DNA of 64,000 nucleotides from JACNKV01 sp964422145 (GCA_964422145.1 CAYQZV010000002.1:1-64000); one strand, 5' to 3'; positions 18,442 to 26,814 are shown, counted from the first letter of the stretch. The notes: a model not told the origin generated them from the sequence alone. Made by a program: numbers and translations.

Positions 18442-19024
18442 TTTGTGTTTCTCCTGTTTCTGCAGGTTTTGGCGGTTCAGGCGGCGGCGCAGTCAAACGT
18501 TCAATTTCTTCTGGAGTAACCGTAGCAAATTTGTAAATCAGTTTTTCTCGATCATATTCAGAGAATTCATAATCCAATGCATGTTTTTCTGAATTCGGTC
18601 CACCTGTCATAAAAATACAGCTTTCCGGGCAGGGATATGTACATAAGTTGCAGTACATACATTCTGACATATCAATATCGAACCGCGTGACCAAAAGCCT
18701 TTTCTTCGTATCATTGGATGTTGTTCCAAGATCAGTCCCTTTGGGAACTTTTTGTGTTTCGATTGTGATACAATTTGCGGGACAGGCACGTGAACATTTT
18801 AAGCAACCAATACAATCATCAATATTCTGATGCAGACGGGCACGGATAACATTATAGTTTGAAAAATCGAATCCGATATTCCGTTCCGGTCTCGGCCACT
18901 TTTCTTCCGGATACTGTAAAGTTACATTCCCCTTCCGGATCCTCATCATGTGTTTCCACGTAATTCCTAATCCGGTAAACATCGTTGAAAGGGTATCTTT
19001 GATTCCTGTTAAATATTGCTTCAT
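18434..19024 (-). CDS. nuoI: NADH-quinone oxidoreductase subunit I (2x[4Fe-4S])
   Basis: NuoI carries clusters N6a and N6b, which pass electrons to NuoB. Two ferredoxin motifs are present: CIGCLKCSRACPANCI near residue 53 and CMYCNLCTYPCPESCI near residue 101, each with four ligand cysteines arranged CxxCxxCxxxCP. The C-terminus ends in a proline-rich tail (PPPEPPKPAETGE) that looks flexible. Since nuoE, nuoF and nuoG are absent from this operon, NuoI may be the point where an alternative donor such as ferredoxin docks, as proposed for other 11-subunit complexes. That last point is inference. Confidence 0.96.
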   Translation of the reverse strand: MKQYLTGIKDTLSTMFTGLGITWKHMMRIRKGNVTLQYPEEKWPRPERNIGFDFSNYNVIRARLHQNIDDCIGCLKCSRACPANCITIETQKVPKGTDLGTTSNDTKKRLLVTRFDIDMSECMYCNLCTYPCPESCIFMTGGPNSEKHALDYEFSEYDREKLIYKFATVTPEEIERLTAPPPEPPKPAETGETQNG

Positions 19025-19028
19025 CCGA

Positions 19029-20075
19029 TCATCCCACCAGTAAAATCCAAAGTCCTACCCCAAAAATATTGAATAAGGCGATCGGCAGTAAATATTTCCA
19101 ACTGACATTCATCAACTGATCAACACGCAACCTTGGGAAGGTCCAGCGGAACCACATCATAACAAAAATCAATGCAGAAATTTTAGACAAGAACCAAAAG
19201 AGTCCCCATCCCGCGGAATCTAATACTCCCGGGAATGGACTCAGCCATCCGCCAAGAAAGACGGTAGCGGCAACACCAGCCACAATAAACATATTGGCAT
19301 ACTCGCTGAGAAAAAAGAACGCCCAGCGCATTCCTGAATACTCGGTATGAAAACCGGCAACCAATTCAGATTCGGCTTCCGGGATATCAAACGGAGTCCG
19401 GTTTGTTTCAGCGACACCCGCGATGAAGAAGACAAAAAATGCAATAAATGAAAACGGATTATCAAAAAGAATCCAGTTTGGTAAAATTCCAAGCATCGTC
19501 CCTGATTGTGCCTGAATAATTCCCTGCATGCTCAACGTTTCAGTGATCATCACCACTGACACGATGGATAAAGCCGCCGGAATTTCATAGCTGATGATCT
19601 GTGCGGCAGAACGCATCCCGCCATAGAGAGACCATTTATTATCTGAAGCCCAGCCTGCAAGAATCAGACCAATCACGCCCAGAGAACTAACGGCGAGGAT
19701 GTAAAAGACACCAATATTCAAATTGATCGCGATTAATACCTGGTTGAAAGGAAGAGCCGCTATTGCTATGAAGGCAGCGATAAAAATAATATAAGGAGCC
19801 ACAATAAATAGTTTTCGATCTGCGGCTTTTGGGATAATGTCTTCTTTTAATAAAAGTTTCACCGTATCAGCAACGGTTTGAAGGAGCCCCCATTTTCCGG
19901 CATGCAGTCCGGCTCCCTGTCCCATAGGACCAACTCGGTCTTGCATAAATGCGGAGACTTTTCTTTCAATGTATACGGCTACTAAGGCGATCAGTGCCAT
20001 CAATCCAAAAACAGCTAATCCGGCTAAAGTCAAGCCAACGATCAACATAACCCCGCTTTCAAACAGCCCATTCAT
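19029..20075 (-). CDS. nuoH: NADH-quinone oxidoreductase subunit H
   Basis: NuoH forms the quinone-chamber part of the membrane arm. The 348-residue protein has eight helices and conserved segments ERKVSAFMQDRVGPM near residue 38, KLLLKEDIIP, and ETNRTPFDIPEAESELVAG near residue 225, which lines the quinone site. I chose the ATG at 20075, giving a four-base ATGA overlap with nuoD. A longer frame to 20141 would add an unrelated N-terminus read from inside nuoD. Identification is firm. Confidence 0.96.
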   Translation of the reverse strand: MNGLFESGVMLIVGLTLAGLAVFGLMALIALVAVYIERKVSAFMQDRVGPMGQGAGLHAGKWGLLQTVADTVKLLLKEDIIPKAADRKLFIVAPYIIFIAAFIAIAALPFNQVLIAINLNIGVFYILAVSSLGVIGLILAGWASDNKWSLYGGMRSAAQIISYEIPAALSIVSVVMITETLSMQGIIQAQSGTMLGILPNWILFDNPFSFIAFFVFFIAGVAETNRTPFDIPEAESELVAGFHTEYSGMRWAFFFLSEYANMFIVAGVAATVFLGGWLSPFPGVLDSAGWGLFWFLSKISALIFVMMWFRWTFPRLRVDQLMNVSWKYLLPIALFNIFGVGLWILLVG

Positions 20076-21193
20076 CGATCGATCTCTCCAAGGACAATAT
20101 CCAAACTTCCAAGAATTGCAAGCACATCTGAAAGCATCCATCCTCTAGAAATTTCATCAATCACACTGAGTGCTGTAAAGGCGGGTGACCGCATTTTTAC
20201 ACGGAAGGGTTTCGGTTTTCCATCGCTAATGATATAAAAACCCAAATCTCCGCGGGGGGATTCCGTTCGTTTGTAGATCGAACCTTTTGGTGGACGAATC
20301 TTTCTTGGAAGGGCTTCGTGAACATCACCTTCAGCGGGTAATTGTTTTAATGCTTGACGGACAATCTTTGCGCTTTCACGCATTTCTTGGGTTCGAACCC
20401 AGTAGCGATCCCAACAATCTCCGACCGAACCGACCATCCCTTCACCAACAGGAACATCAAAATCAAACCGATTATAAATCGAATACGGTTCATCTTTACG
20501 AAGATCCCATTTGAGTCCGGAACCTCTTAAATTTGGACCGGTCACACCATAACTGATCGCGACATCTACTGGAAGAGTTCCAACATCTGCGGTTCGTTCC
20601 ACGAATATTTTATTATACATGAGTAAATTATTATATTCATCAATCTGCGGTTCAAAATGGTCTAAAAACTTATAAGCGGCTTCTACAAATCCCACCGGTA
20701 AGTCATGCGACACACCGCCAACCCACATATAGTTGTAAAGGAGTCTTGCACCACAAACGGTTTCAAATAAATCTAAAATATATTCCCGATCTCGGAACAT
20801 ATATAAAAATGGAGTAAATGCGCCAATATCCAGTCCATAGGTTCCAAGAGCTAATAAGTGACTGGCGATCCGATTTAGTTCTGCCATGATCACACGAATA
20901 TATTCTACGCGTTCAGGGACTTGAATGCCCAGCATTTCTTCAACAGCAATCACATACCCAAAATTGTTATTCATTGCAGCAATATAATCACAACGATCTG
21001 TGAACGGGATTACCTGTTCATAGGTAATGTTTTCGCAATGTTTCTCAAAACACCGATGCAGATATCCGATAACCGGTGTGATCTCAGATACAATCTCACC
21101 ATCCGTTTTCACTTTTAAACGGAGAACACCATGCGTACTCGGATGCTGCGGTCCGATATTTAAGATCATTTCTTCGCCGTGGAGAACACTCAT
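20072..21193 (-). CDS. nuoD: NADH-quinone oxidoreductase subunit D (49 kDa type)
   Basis: NuoD, descended from the large subunit of [NiFe] hydrogenase, forms the quinone-binding site with NuoB. The 373 residues include LNIGPQHPSTHGVLRL at the N-terminus, with the quinone-site histidine, GYLHRCFEKHCE, ASHLLALGTYGLDIGAFTP near residue 112 and SPRGDLGFYIISDG near the C-terminus. The nickel-ligand cysteines of hydrogenases are absent, as expected. It is a separate gene from nuoC, unlike the fused nuoCD of enterobacteria, and overlaps both neighbours by ATGA. Confidence 0.97.
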   Translation of the reverse strand: MSVLHGEEMILNIGPQHPSTHGVLRLKVKTDGEIVSEITPVIGYLHRCFEKHCENITYEQVIPFTDRCDYIAAMNNNFGYVIAVEEMLGIQVPERVEYIRVIMAELNRIASHLLALGTYGLDIGAFTPFLYMFRDREYILDLFETVCGARLLYNYMWVGGVSHDLPVGFVEAAYKFLDHFEPQIDEYNNLLMYNKIFVERTADVGTLPVDVAISYGVTGPNLRGSGLKWDLRKDEPYSIYNRFDFDVPVGEGMVGSVGDCWDRYWVRTQEMRESAKIVRQALKQLPAEGDVHEALPRKIRPPKGSIYKRTESPRGDLGFYIISDGKPKPFRVKMRSPAFTALSVIDEISRGWMLSDVLAILGSLDIVLGEIDR

Positions 21194-21675
21194 CCGTTTT
21201 TCACCTTCGGTACAATGATACCATGATATTGTTGCGGGGTCTCATAATCTTTCCGTAAGGGCCAGCCTTCCCAATCTTCAGGGAGAAGCATCCTCCTTAG
21301 ATCACGATGTCCTTCAAAAATAATTCCGTACATATCATAAACTTCTCTTTCAAACCAATCTCCCACTCTCCATATCTTTTCGATTGAAGGAACTTTAGGA
21401 TCATCCTTCCCTACGGTAATCCGTATCTCGATTTTATGAAGATGGGTCATGGAATGAAAATTATAACGGACATCCAATGTTTCTTCATCGACATCCGAGC
21501 CGGTAATACATTGCAGAGAATCAAAGAATAAATCGGGATCATTTCGTAAATAATCAGCGACATTTGCCCATTGGTCGGGGGTTACTTGAATGAACTGATC
21601 CGTAGATTCTTCCTGCGGGACAACTGAGCCCGGGAATTTAGTTTCCAGCAATTCGCTAACTTTCAGATTGATCAT
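21190..21675 (-). CDS. nuoC: NADH-quinone oxidoreductase subunit C (30 kDa type)
   Basis: NuoC is a cofactor-free peripheral subunit of 161 residues. The signature is EREVYDMYGIIFEGHRDLRR near residue 108 followed by LLPEDWEGWPLRKDY, the standard 30 kDa motif. It starts inside an ATGA overlap with nuoB and ends in another with nuoD. Identification is firm. Confidence 0.97.
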   Translation of the reverse strand: MINLKVSELLETKFPGSVVPQEESTDQFIQVTPDQWANVADYLRNDPDLFFDSLQCITGSDVDEETLDVRYNFHSMTHLHKIEIRITVGKDDPKVPSIEKIWRVGDWFEREVYDMYGIIFEGHRDLRRMLLPEDWEGWPLRKDYETPQQYHGIIVPKVKNG

Positions 21676-22166
21676 GCTGTCTTTACCTTTGTCAGCGGAC
21701 GTTCATCGCGTATTTTTTCTTGAAGTTTGATCAACCCTTCAATCAACGATTCGGGTCTGGGTGGGCATCCCGGAATATAGACATCTACAGGGATAATCAA
21801 ATCGACTCCCTTGAGTACATGGTATCCATGCTGCCAGTAGGGACCGCCGCTGGTTGCACAGCTTCCCATGGCGATCACATATTTTGGTTCTGCCATTTGC
21901 TCATATAATCTTTTTACCCGTTCAGCCATTTTGATGGATACAGTTCCCGCTACGATCATCACATCAGCCTGACGTGGTGAAGATCGTGGCATCATGCCAA
22001 TCCGTTCAAGATCATGGCGACTGGCAGCGGTGGACATCATTTCAATCGCACAGCACGCTAAGCCAAACTGAAAATACCAAGGAGAGGTAGACCGAGCCCA
22101 ACTAATGAGTTTATCCAATTGGGTAACAATAATATTATCTTCAAACTTGTGTTCTAAATAACCCAC
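21672..22166 (-). CDS. nuoB: NADH-quinone oxidoreductase subunit B (cluster N2)
   Basis: NuoB holds the terminal [4Fe-4S] cluster N2, which reduces quinone. The four ligands are visible as the adjacent pair Cys38-Cys39 in FGLACCAIEMM, plus Cys103 in MGSCATSGG and Cys134 in IPGCPPRPE. The 164-residue length is normal. It follows nuoA directly with no gap between stop and start. Identification is firm. Confidence 0.97.
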   Translation of the reverse strand: MGYLEHKFEDNIIVTQLDKLISWARSTSPWYFQFGLACCAIEMMSTAASRHDLERIGMMPRSSPRQADVMIVAGTVSIKMAERVKRLYEQMAEPKYVIAMGSCATSGGPYWQHGYHVLKGVDLIIPVDVYIPGCPPRPESLIEGLIKLQEKIRDERPLTKVKTA

Positions 22167-22589
22167 TTACGCCGTCTCCTGCTGTTCGGTGTTTAAATTT
22201 TCATAACGGCCCTGACCATATTTCACTTTGTATTTTACCCAATCCAGGTCGCGTTTTTTCCAAACATAAGCCAACCCAACAATTAAGATAAGTAAAAAGA
22301 TGCCCATTTCTACATAAGCAAGTAAACCTAGGTCTTTAAATACAACCGCCCATGGAAACAGAAATACGACTTCAACGTCAAAAATTAGAAAGATCAGCGC
22401 AATAATATAATACCGTATGTTGAATTGCACCCAAGCGGAACCCTCTGCTATTTCACCGCATTCGTATGTACTGATCTTCTTTTCGGTTGGGTTGGAGGGA
22501 GAAACAAGTTTTGATATATACAAAAGAACGGTGAGAAGGACTATTCCCAGCACCACAAACAGAAATATCGTTCCGAAGCTTAGTAACAT
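22167..22589 (-). CDS. nuoA: NADH-quinone oxidoreductase subunit A, first gene of the nuo-nqr run
   Basis: NuoA is a three-helix membrane subunit of 140 residues. The loop between helices 1 and 2 has the conserved YECGEIAEGSAWVQFN, and helix 2 ends in LIFDVEVVFLFPWAV, both hallmark segments near the quinone channel. It is the first gene of a - strand run that continues without a gap over 35 bases through nuoN and nqrA-F. A candidate promoter lies about 35 bases upstream. The ribosome site is weak. Confidence 0.97.
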   Translation of the reverse strand: MLLSFGTIFLFVVLGIVLLTVLLYISKLVSPSNPTEKKISTYECGEIAEGSAWVQFNIRYYIIALIFLIFDVEVVFLFPWAVVFKDLGLLAYVEMGIFLLILIVGLAYVWKKRDLDWVKYKVKYGQGRYENLNTEQQETA

Positions 22590-22621
22590 AATCTATCTAT
22601 CAATTCTCAATTGAAGTGAGA

Positions 22622-22651
22622 AATTTAGAGATTCTGTTTTTTGCCAGTCAA
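22622..22651 (-). promoter_or_regulatory. Candidate promoter of the nuo-nqr operon
   Basis: On the - strand, TTGACT (-35, five of six matches to TTGACA) is followed after 18 bases by TAAATT (-10, four of six). The predicted start of transcription would lie about 26 bases before the nuoA start codon. It is the best promoter-like pair in the gap between the divergent nuoA and proline dehydrogenase genes. Confidence 0.42.
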
Positions 22652-22791
22652 GCTAAATGAAGTCAGTTTAAAAGTTTTTCTATTAATCTAAATATTTCAC
22701 ATTTTTTCGTTTTCATTATTTTCAAGATACCGGTTAAGCAGACTAAATTCCCTCTTCATTTTTTTCAATTATGTATGTCAAAGGAAGGTCC

Positions 22792-23745
22792 ATGACATTT
22801 CTTCACAAAACTTTCACATTCATACTACAGATTATTAATCAAGTCATTACGCTCATTCTGCCGTGGCTTCCCAGATGGATGGCAAAACCATTTGCCTCCC
22901 CCTATGTTGCCGGCGAAAATGTGCAAGAAGCAATTCAACATGTTCGTGTTTTGAATGCACGAGGGTATGCTGCCACAATGGATATCCTTGGAGAGCATGT
23001 ACAAACCACTGAAGAAGCAGAAAAGACAACAGATGACTACTGTAACCTTTTGACTAAAATTCATGAAAATAATCTCGATAGTACTATCTCCATTAAACCC
23101 ACTCACCTCGGGTTGGAACTTGATCGAGATCTGGCTGAAAAGAATATCCTGAGAATTTCCAGAACAGCTAAATCACTCAACAATAAAGTGACGATTGATA
23201 TGGAAAACTCACCCTACACTGACGACACTTTACAAATTTATAAAATCTGTTTAAATGAATATAAGGGTGTCGGGACAGTTTTGCAGGCATATTTGTTTCG
23301 AAGTCTTCCAGATTTGAAATCGATTGATTCTGCTGATTTACATTTGCGTATATGTAAAGGAATCTATCGTGAACCTGAAAAAATCGCATATAACGGACGG
23401 AACGATATCCGATCAAATTTTACAGAAATGACAAAAACTTTGCTTCAAGGAAAGGGATTTGCAGCGATAGCCACACATGATGTGAAGCTCATTGATATTC
23501 TTGATGAATGGATCACCAAGAACAATATTCCGAAGGATCGTTTTGAATTCCAAGTCCTTTATGGAGTCCCCATGGGTGACCGGCTTGAATGTTTGAAGAA
23601 TAAAGGATACAAGGTACGTGTTTACGTTCCTTTCGGAAAGTCTTGGTTTGACTATTCAATCAGAAGATTAAAAGAAAATCCAAATGTGCTGTGGTACATC
23701 CTTGGCAATATCATAAAACGAGCAAGCAAACAATCATCTTTGTAA
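22792..23745 (+). CDS. Proline dehydrogenase (monofunctional)
   Basis: FAD-dependent proline dehydrogenase, which oxidises proline to pyrroline-5-carboxylate and passes electrons to the quinone pool. Of about 317 residues, the barrel motifs are clear: ISIKPTHLGLE, IDMENSPYTDDTL, LQAYLFRS, RICKGIYREP, AATHD-like AIATHD, FQVLYGV, and the substrate-binding VRVYVPFGKSWFDYSIRR. I chose the ATG at 22792 behind AAGGAAGG; the frame also opens at 22771. No P5C dehydrogenase is adjacent, so the second step must be encoded elsewhere. It diverges from nuoA, and both enzymes feed quinone, but shared regulation is only a possibility. Confidence 0.92.
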   Translation: MTFLHKTFTFILQIINQVITLILPWLPRWMAKPFASPYVAGENVQEAIQHVRVLNARGYAATMDILGEHVQTTEEAEKTTDDYCNLLTKIHENNLDSTISIKPTHLGLELDRDLAEKNILRISRTAKSLNNKVTIDMENSPYTDDTLQIYKICLNEYKGVGTVLQAYLFRSLPDLKSIDSADLHLRICKGIYREPEKIAYNGRNDIRSNFTEMTKTLLQGKGFAAIATHDVKLIDILDEWITKNNIPKDRFEFQVLYGVPMGDRLECLKNKGYKVRVYVPFGKSWFDYSIRRLKENPNVLWYILGNIIKRASKQSSL

Positions 23746-23801
23746 CGGCGTTGTAACATTTTTTGCGTTTTCCCAACTAACTGATAAACGGGAAATGAAA
23801 T

Positions 23802-24197
23802 ATGAATAATCTTGAAACCATTAAACAGATCCTATCATTTAAAACTATTGCCGTTGTAGGATTGTCACCCAAACCGGAACGGCCGAGTTATCGAGTAGCG
23901 GCCTACCTTCAGTCTCAAGGATATAAAATCATCCCGGTCAATCCCGGCCATCACGAAATATTGGGAGAAAAAAGCTACTCAACGCTACGGGATATCCCGC
24001 ATCCGATTGATATCGTCGATGTGTTTCGCAGATCGGAATTTGTTGAACCTATTACCGACAACGCGATAGAAATCGGAGCAAAAGCTATTTGGCTTCAAGA
24101 TGGAATAATAAATGAAATCGCTGCAAAAAAAGCAGAAGAAGCCGGATTACTCGTTGTGATGGACGACTGTATATTACGGCAGCACCAAGCCCAATAG
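23802..24197 (+). CDS. CoA-binding (Rossmann-fold) protein, YccU type
   Basis: A 131-residue single-domain protein of the CoA-binding family related to E. coli YccU and to the N-terminal domain of succinyl-CoA synthetase alpha. It has the nucleotide-binding start TIAVVGLSPKPERPSY near residue 15, IPVNPGHHEILGEKSY, PIDIVDVFRRSEFV and IWLQDGI, ending with the conserved VVMDDCILRQH. The exact function of the family is unknown; a regulatory or CoA-thioester-sensing role has been suggested only from fold. It lies 56 bases after the proline dehydrogenase on the same strand and is convergent with nadK. Confidence 0.85.
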   Translation: MNNLETIKQILSFKTIAVVGLSPKPERPSYRVAAYLQSQGYKIIPVNPGHHEILGEKSYSTLRDIPHPIDIVDVFRRSEFVEPITDNAIEIGAKAIWLQDGIINEIAAKKAEEAGLLVVMDDCILRQHQAQ

Positions 24198-24227
24198 ATG
24201 CTGATCTAGAACATTAAACTGCATCGT

Positions 24228-25118
24228 TTATTTATCTAACTCTCCTCGTCGTCCCCACCCCATCTTTGTTCGCAGAGTTTGGAAATAATTCGTGTCTTCA
24301 AAATCGATCATATATATCTCATGGGATGCTTTCTGAACATAGACCATAGAATGGCTGTCTAAATACTCACAGACTTGACCATCGACAGATAATGCGACTT
24401 CTTCCTGCGTCTTTTCAGAAAAGACAATTTCCAATTCCCGTTCATCCGGCAACACGATAGGACGAAGTGTCAGTGTATGCGGTGAAATCGGTGTCACAAC
24501 AATGGCACTCAAAATGGGGGAAACGATCGGCCCGCCGCACGCTAACGAATACGCCGTGGAACCGGTCGGCGTTGCAACGATCAACCCATCCGAACGATAA
24601 TTCGCTATAAATCGATTATTAGCAAACAAACGGCAGCTGAGCATCCGGTGTGATTTCCCGCGATCAATGACAAAATCATTCAACGCATAGAAAACTTTGG
24701 GCTCATCTCCGTTAAAGACTTTAGCTTGCAGAACCATCCTTTTTTGTATTGTGTATTTCCCCTCAGCAACGAGGTTCAAACGGTGGATCATGTCATCTAC
24801 TGTAACCTGGGCCAGAAATCCAAGCTCACCCAAATGGACTCCGATGATACGCGTTTTACGATGTCCGATCGCACGTGCAGCGGAGAGGATGGTTCCGTCA
24901 CCACCGAGCGTCAGAACAAAATCTAATTTGTCAAAATCATCAGCGGATTCAATAACCGGTTGCTGAATATCAAAGTCCTGAACTTTATTACGAATTCGAG
25001 TGGTGATATACGCTTCAAGTCCCTTTTCTTCAGCCCAAGAAATGATCTTTGGAAACAACTCCCAAAATTCAGGTTTTTCGGTGTTCCCCCATATTCCGAA
25101 TTTCTTAGGCTTTTTCAT
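24228..25118 (-). CDS. nadK: NAD kinase
   Basis: NAD kinase phosphorylates NAD to NADP in the cytoplasm. The 296-residue protein contains the catalytic GGDGTILSAAR near residue 73, the conserved LNDFVIDRG region near residue 147 and the ATPTGSTAYSLACGGPIVSP segment near residue 182. It overlaps xseB by 14 bases at its start and is the last gene of the run from the LysM transglycosylase (29918) downward. Identification is firm. Confidence 0.96.
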   Translation of the reverse strand: MKKPKKFGIWGNTEKPEFWELFPKIISWAEEKGLEAYITTRIRNKVQDFDIQQPVIESADDFDKLDFVLTLGGDGTILSAARAIGHRKTRIIGVHLGELGFLAQVTVDDMIHRLNLVAEGKYTIQKRMVLQAKVFNGDEPKVFYALNDFVIDRGKSHRMLSCRLFANNRFIANYRSDGLIVATPTGSTAYSLACGGPIVSPILSAIVVTPISPHTLTLRPIVLPDERELEIVFSEKTQEEVALSVDGQVCEYLDSHSMVYVQKASHEIYMIDFEDTNYFQTLRTKMGWGRRGELDK

Positions 25119-25344
25119 CGAACTCCTCTACAGAAAGATTCCCGGTATTGTCAGACATCAATTGTTTGATCGACTGCTCGGCATTTTCCAGTTTTTCAGA
25201 GCAGGAATTCACCAATTTTATTCCCTCCTGATACAGGGATAAACTTTCATCCAAAGACGATTCGCCCGATTCAAGTTTACTGACAATCTCTTCTAATCGG
25301 TCAAACGCCGCTTCAAATTCGAGTGATTCTTTTTTCTTTACCAT
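25105..25344 (-). CDS. xseB: Exodeoxyribonuclease VII small subunit
   Basis: The 79-residue small subunit of exonuclease VII forms a helical bundle that binds the large subunit. It has the family core FEAAFDRLEEIVSKLESGE, then SLDESLSLYQEGIKLV and a conserved LENAEQSIKQL-like helix. It lies 40 bases after xseA and overlaps nadK. The pairing with xseA makes the assignment secure despite the small size. Confidence 0.94.
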   Translation of the reverse strand: MVKKKESLEFEAAFDRLEEIVSKLESGESSLDESLSLYQEGIKLVNSCSEKLENAEQSIKQLMSDNTGNLSVEEFDEKA

Positions 25345-25384
25345 ATTTTAATTTAACTCTGATCTTAATTAATTGGTAATTAAT

Positions 25385-26614
25385 TTATCCATTCTTATCC
25401 TGCAACGGATTTGAATCTACAATATCCTTTGTTTTTTCCGCAGTAAATCGTCCGTTAGCGGTTTGCAGCTCAAATTGATCACCGATTCCGACGCTTTCAG
25501 TAGAGCGTATAATCTCTCCATTGGATGCAAAAGCGATCGAATATCCTCTTTCAAGCACGGCTTGCGGATTCAATATCTCTAGCTGCTCCTTTAACCCAGA
25601 TATCGCTTTTTGCCTTTGTTGGATATCATTATCCCATGCATGATGTAATTGATGAGATAAGATACCCAGCGTTTTTTGATTTCGCTTTATTTGGTTCCCG
25701 GGCTGTAGTAACTGTATTTTCCCGGATTGAAAATCCAGTGCCTGCCATAGTCGCTCAAATGTTGATGAAATGATCCGATCTAAATTGTTTTGATGACTTA
25801 TAATCTGTTGAAGAATATCGTTGATGTGTTGTGCAGCCAATTCAGCTGCCGCTGAAGGTGTCGGTGCTCTTAAATCAGAAACCAAATCGGTAATTGTGAA
25901 ATCAGTTTCATGCCCGACAGCAGAAATAACGGGGATATTGCAGTTAAAAATGGCTCGTGCAGTTTTTTCTTCATTGAATGGCCAAAGGTCTTCCAAAGAA
26001 CCGCCGCCCCGCCCTATAATGAGGACATCGATATCGTTGAATTGTTCAAAGTCTTTAATTGCCTGAACAATATCACCGGCAGCTGTTTCGCCCTGAACTT
26101 GCGTGGGACGAACAACAATAGAAACGTAAGGAGCTCGTCTTTGAAGCACCTGAAGAATATCATGTAACGCCGCTCCTGATCCGGACGTAACCACACCAAT
26201 TTTCTTCGGAAATAATGGTAAAGTCTTTTTTAAATCGACATCAAACAACCCTTCTTCGCTTAACTGCTTTTTCAGCGCTTCGTAAGCTAAATACAATGCC
26301 CCGAGTCCAGCCGGTTCCATTTTACCGATAGTTAATTGATAAGACCCTCTTTTTTCAAAAACTGAGATTCGTCCATGGACGAAAACCTTCATCCCTGCTT
26401 CCGGAGTAAAGCGAAGGAATTGATTACTGCCTTTGAACATCACTGAACGAATTTCAGCATGTTCATCTTTCAGAGTAAAATACATATGACCTGATCGATG
26501 GTGCGTGAAATTAGAAATCTCCCCGGTGACCCAAACTTTTGGGAAGGTCCCCTCGAGAAGACTTTTGATTTGCGTGGTCAGATCGCTGACTGAAATAGGA
26601 GTGACTGAATCCAT
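25385..26614 (-). CDS. xseA: Exodeoxyribonuclease VII large subunit
   Basis: XseA with XseB degrades single-stranded DNA from both ends. The 409 residues start with an OB-fold (VWVTGEISNFTHHRSGHMYF near residue 25), followed by the catalytic region: GVVTSGSGAALHDIL near residue 155, IIGRGGGSLEDLWPFN near residue 220, AVGHETDFTITDLVSDLRAP near residue 260, then a coiled-coil arm and a short C-terminal segment (LERGYSIAF). A strong hairpin at 26640-26675 lies between it and the upstream small gene, so xseA may have a separate or attenuated transcript. Confidence 0.96.
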   Translation of the reverse strand: MDSVTPISVSDLTTQIKSLLEGTFPKVWVTGEISNFTHHRSGHMYFTLKDEHAEIRSVMFKGSNQFLRFTPEAGMKVFVHGRISVFEKRGSYQLTIGKMEPAGLGALYLAYEALKKQLSEEGLFDVDLKKTLPLFPKKIGVVTSGSGAALHDILQVLQRRAPYVSIVVRPTQVQGETAAGDIVQAIKDFEQFNDIDVLIIGRGGGSLEDLWPFNEEKTARAIFNCNIPVISAVGHETDFTITDLVSDLRAPTPSAAAELAAQHINDILQQIISHQNNLDRIISSTFERLWQALDFQSGKIQLLQPGNQIKRNQKTLGILSHQLHHAWDNDIQQRQKAISGLKEQLEILNPQAVLERGYSIAFASNGEIIRSTESVGIGDQFELQTANGRFTAEKTKDIVDSNPLQDKNG

Positions 26615-26639
26615 ATTGAGTCAGAAATTAATACATAAA

Positions 26640-26675
26640 CATCATTCCCAACGGAAATATCCGAGGGGAATGATG
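26640..26675 (-). terminator. Strong hairpin between the small ribosomal-type gene and xseA
   Basis: CATCATTCCC and GGGAATGATG form a perfect 10-bp stem. Inside it, CGGA/TCCG closes an AATA tetraloop after a small mismatch. No uninterrupted T-run follows on the - strand (TTTATGTATT). It may terminate or attenuate transcription, or process the mRNA, between the 26719 gene and xseA. Confidence 0.5.
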
Positions 26676-26695
26676 CGTGAGATAATTCAAATGTG

Positions 26696-26714
26696 TCATC
26701 GCACAGGGCGATGA
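26696..26714 (-). terminator. Second hairpin directly after the 31-residue gene
   Basis: TCATCGC and GCGATGA form a 7-bp stem with a 5-base loop, four bases past the stop codon at 26719. With the larger hairpin 20 bases further on, it makes a tandem stem-loop tail for this small transcript segment. No poly-T tract follows, so factor-independent termination is uncertain. Confidence 0.35.
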
Positions 26715-26718
26715 TTAA

Positions 26719-26814
26719 TTATACTTTCTTTTTCTTATGACGATTTGCACGAAGACGCTTTTTCCGTTTATGCGTATTCATTTTCGTCTTTTTCCGTTTT
26801 TTACCGCAGGGCAT
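26719..26814 (-). CDS. 31-residue AURKAIP1/COX24-type protein, likely small ribosomal protein (bS22/mS38-like)
   Basis: A very short, extremely basic protein (MPCGKKRKKTKMNTH, then KRKKRLRANRHKKKKV). This matches the AURKAIP1/COX24 family, whose members include the mitochondrial ribosomal protein mS38 and mycobacterial bS22; short versions are annotated in many Bacteroidota and relatives. More than half of its residues are Lys or Arg, and the KRKKRLR core is the conserved part. The ATG at 26814 has a good ribosome site, AGAGG, five bases upstream. It lies 45 bases after the HU gene on the same strand and is followed by two hairpins. A ribosomal role is inferred from the family. Confidence 0.82.
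   Translation of the reverse strand: MPCGKKRKKTKMNTHKRKKRLRANRHKKKKV

Noticed and set aside
20072..20141. A longer nuoH start inside nuoD
   Set aside because: It would add an unrelated N-terminus; the ATGA overlap start at 20075 gives the normal NuoH beginning.
20389..20400. GGGTTCGAACCC, resembling the T-arm of a tRNA
   Set aside because: It lies inside nuoD in the correct frame and has no acceptor or anticodon arm around it, so it is not a tRNA gene.
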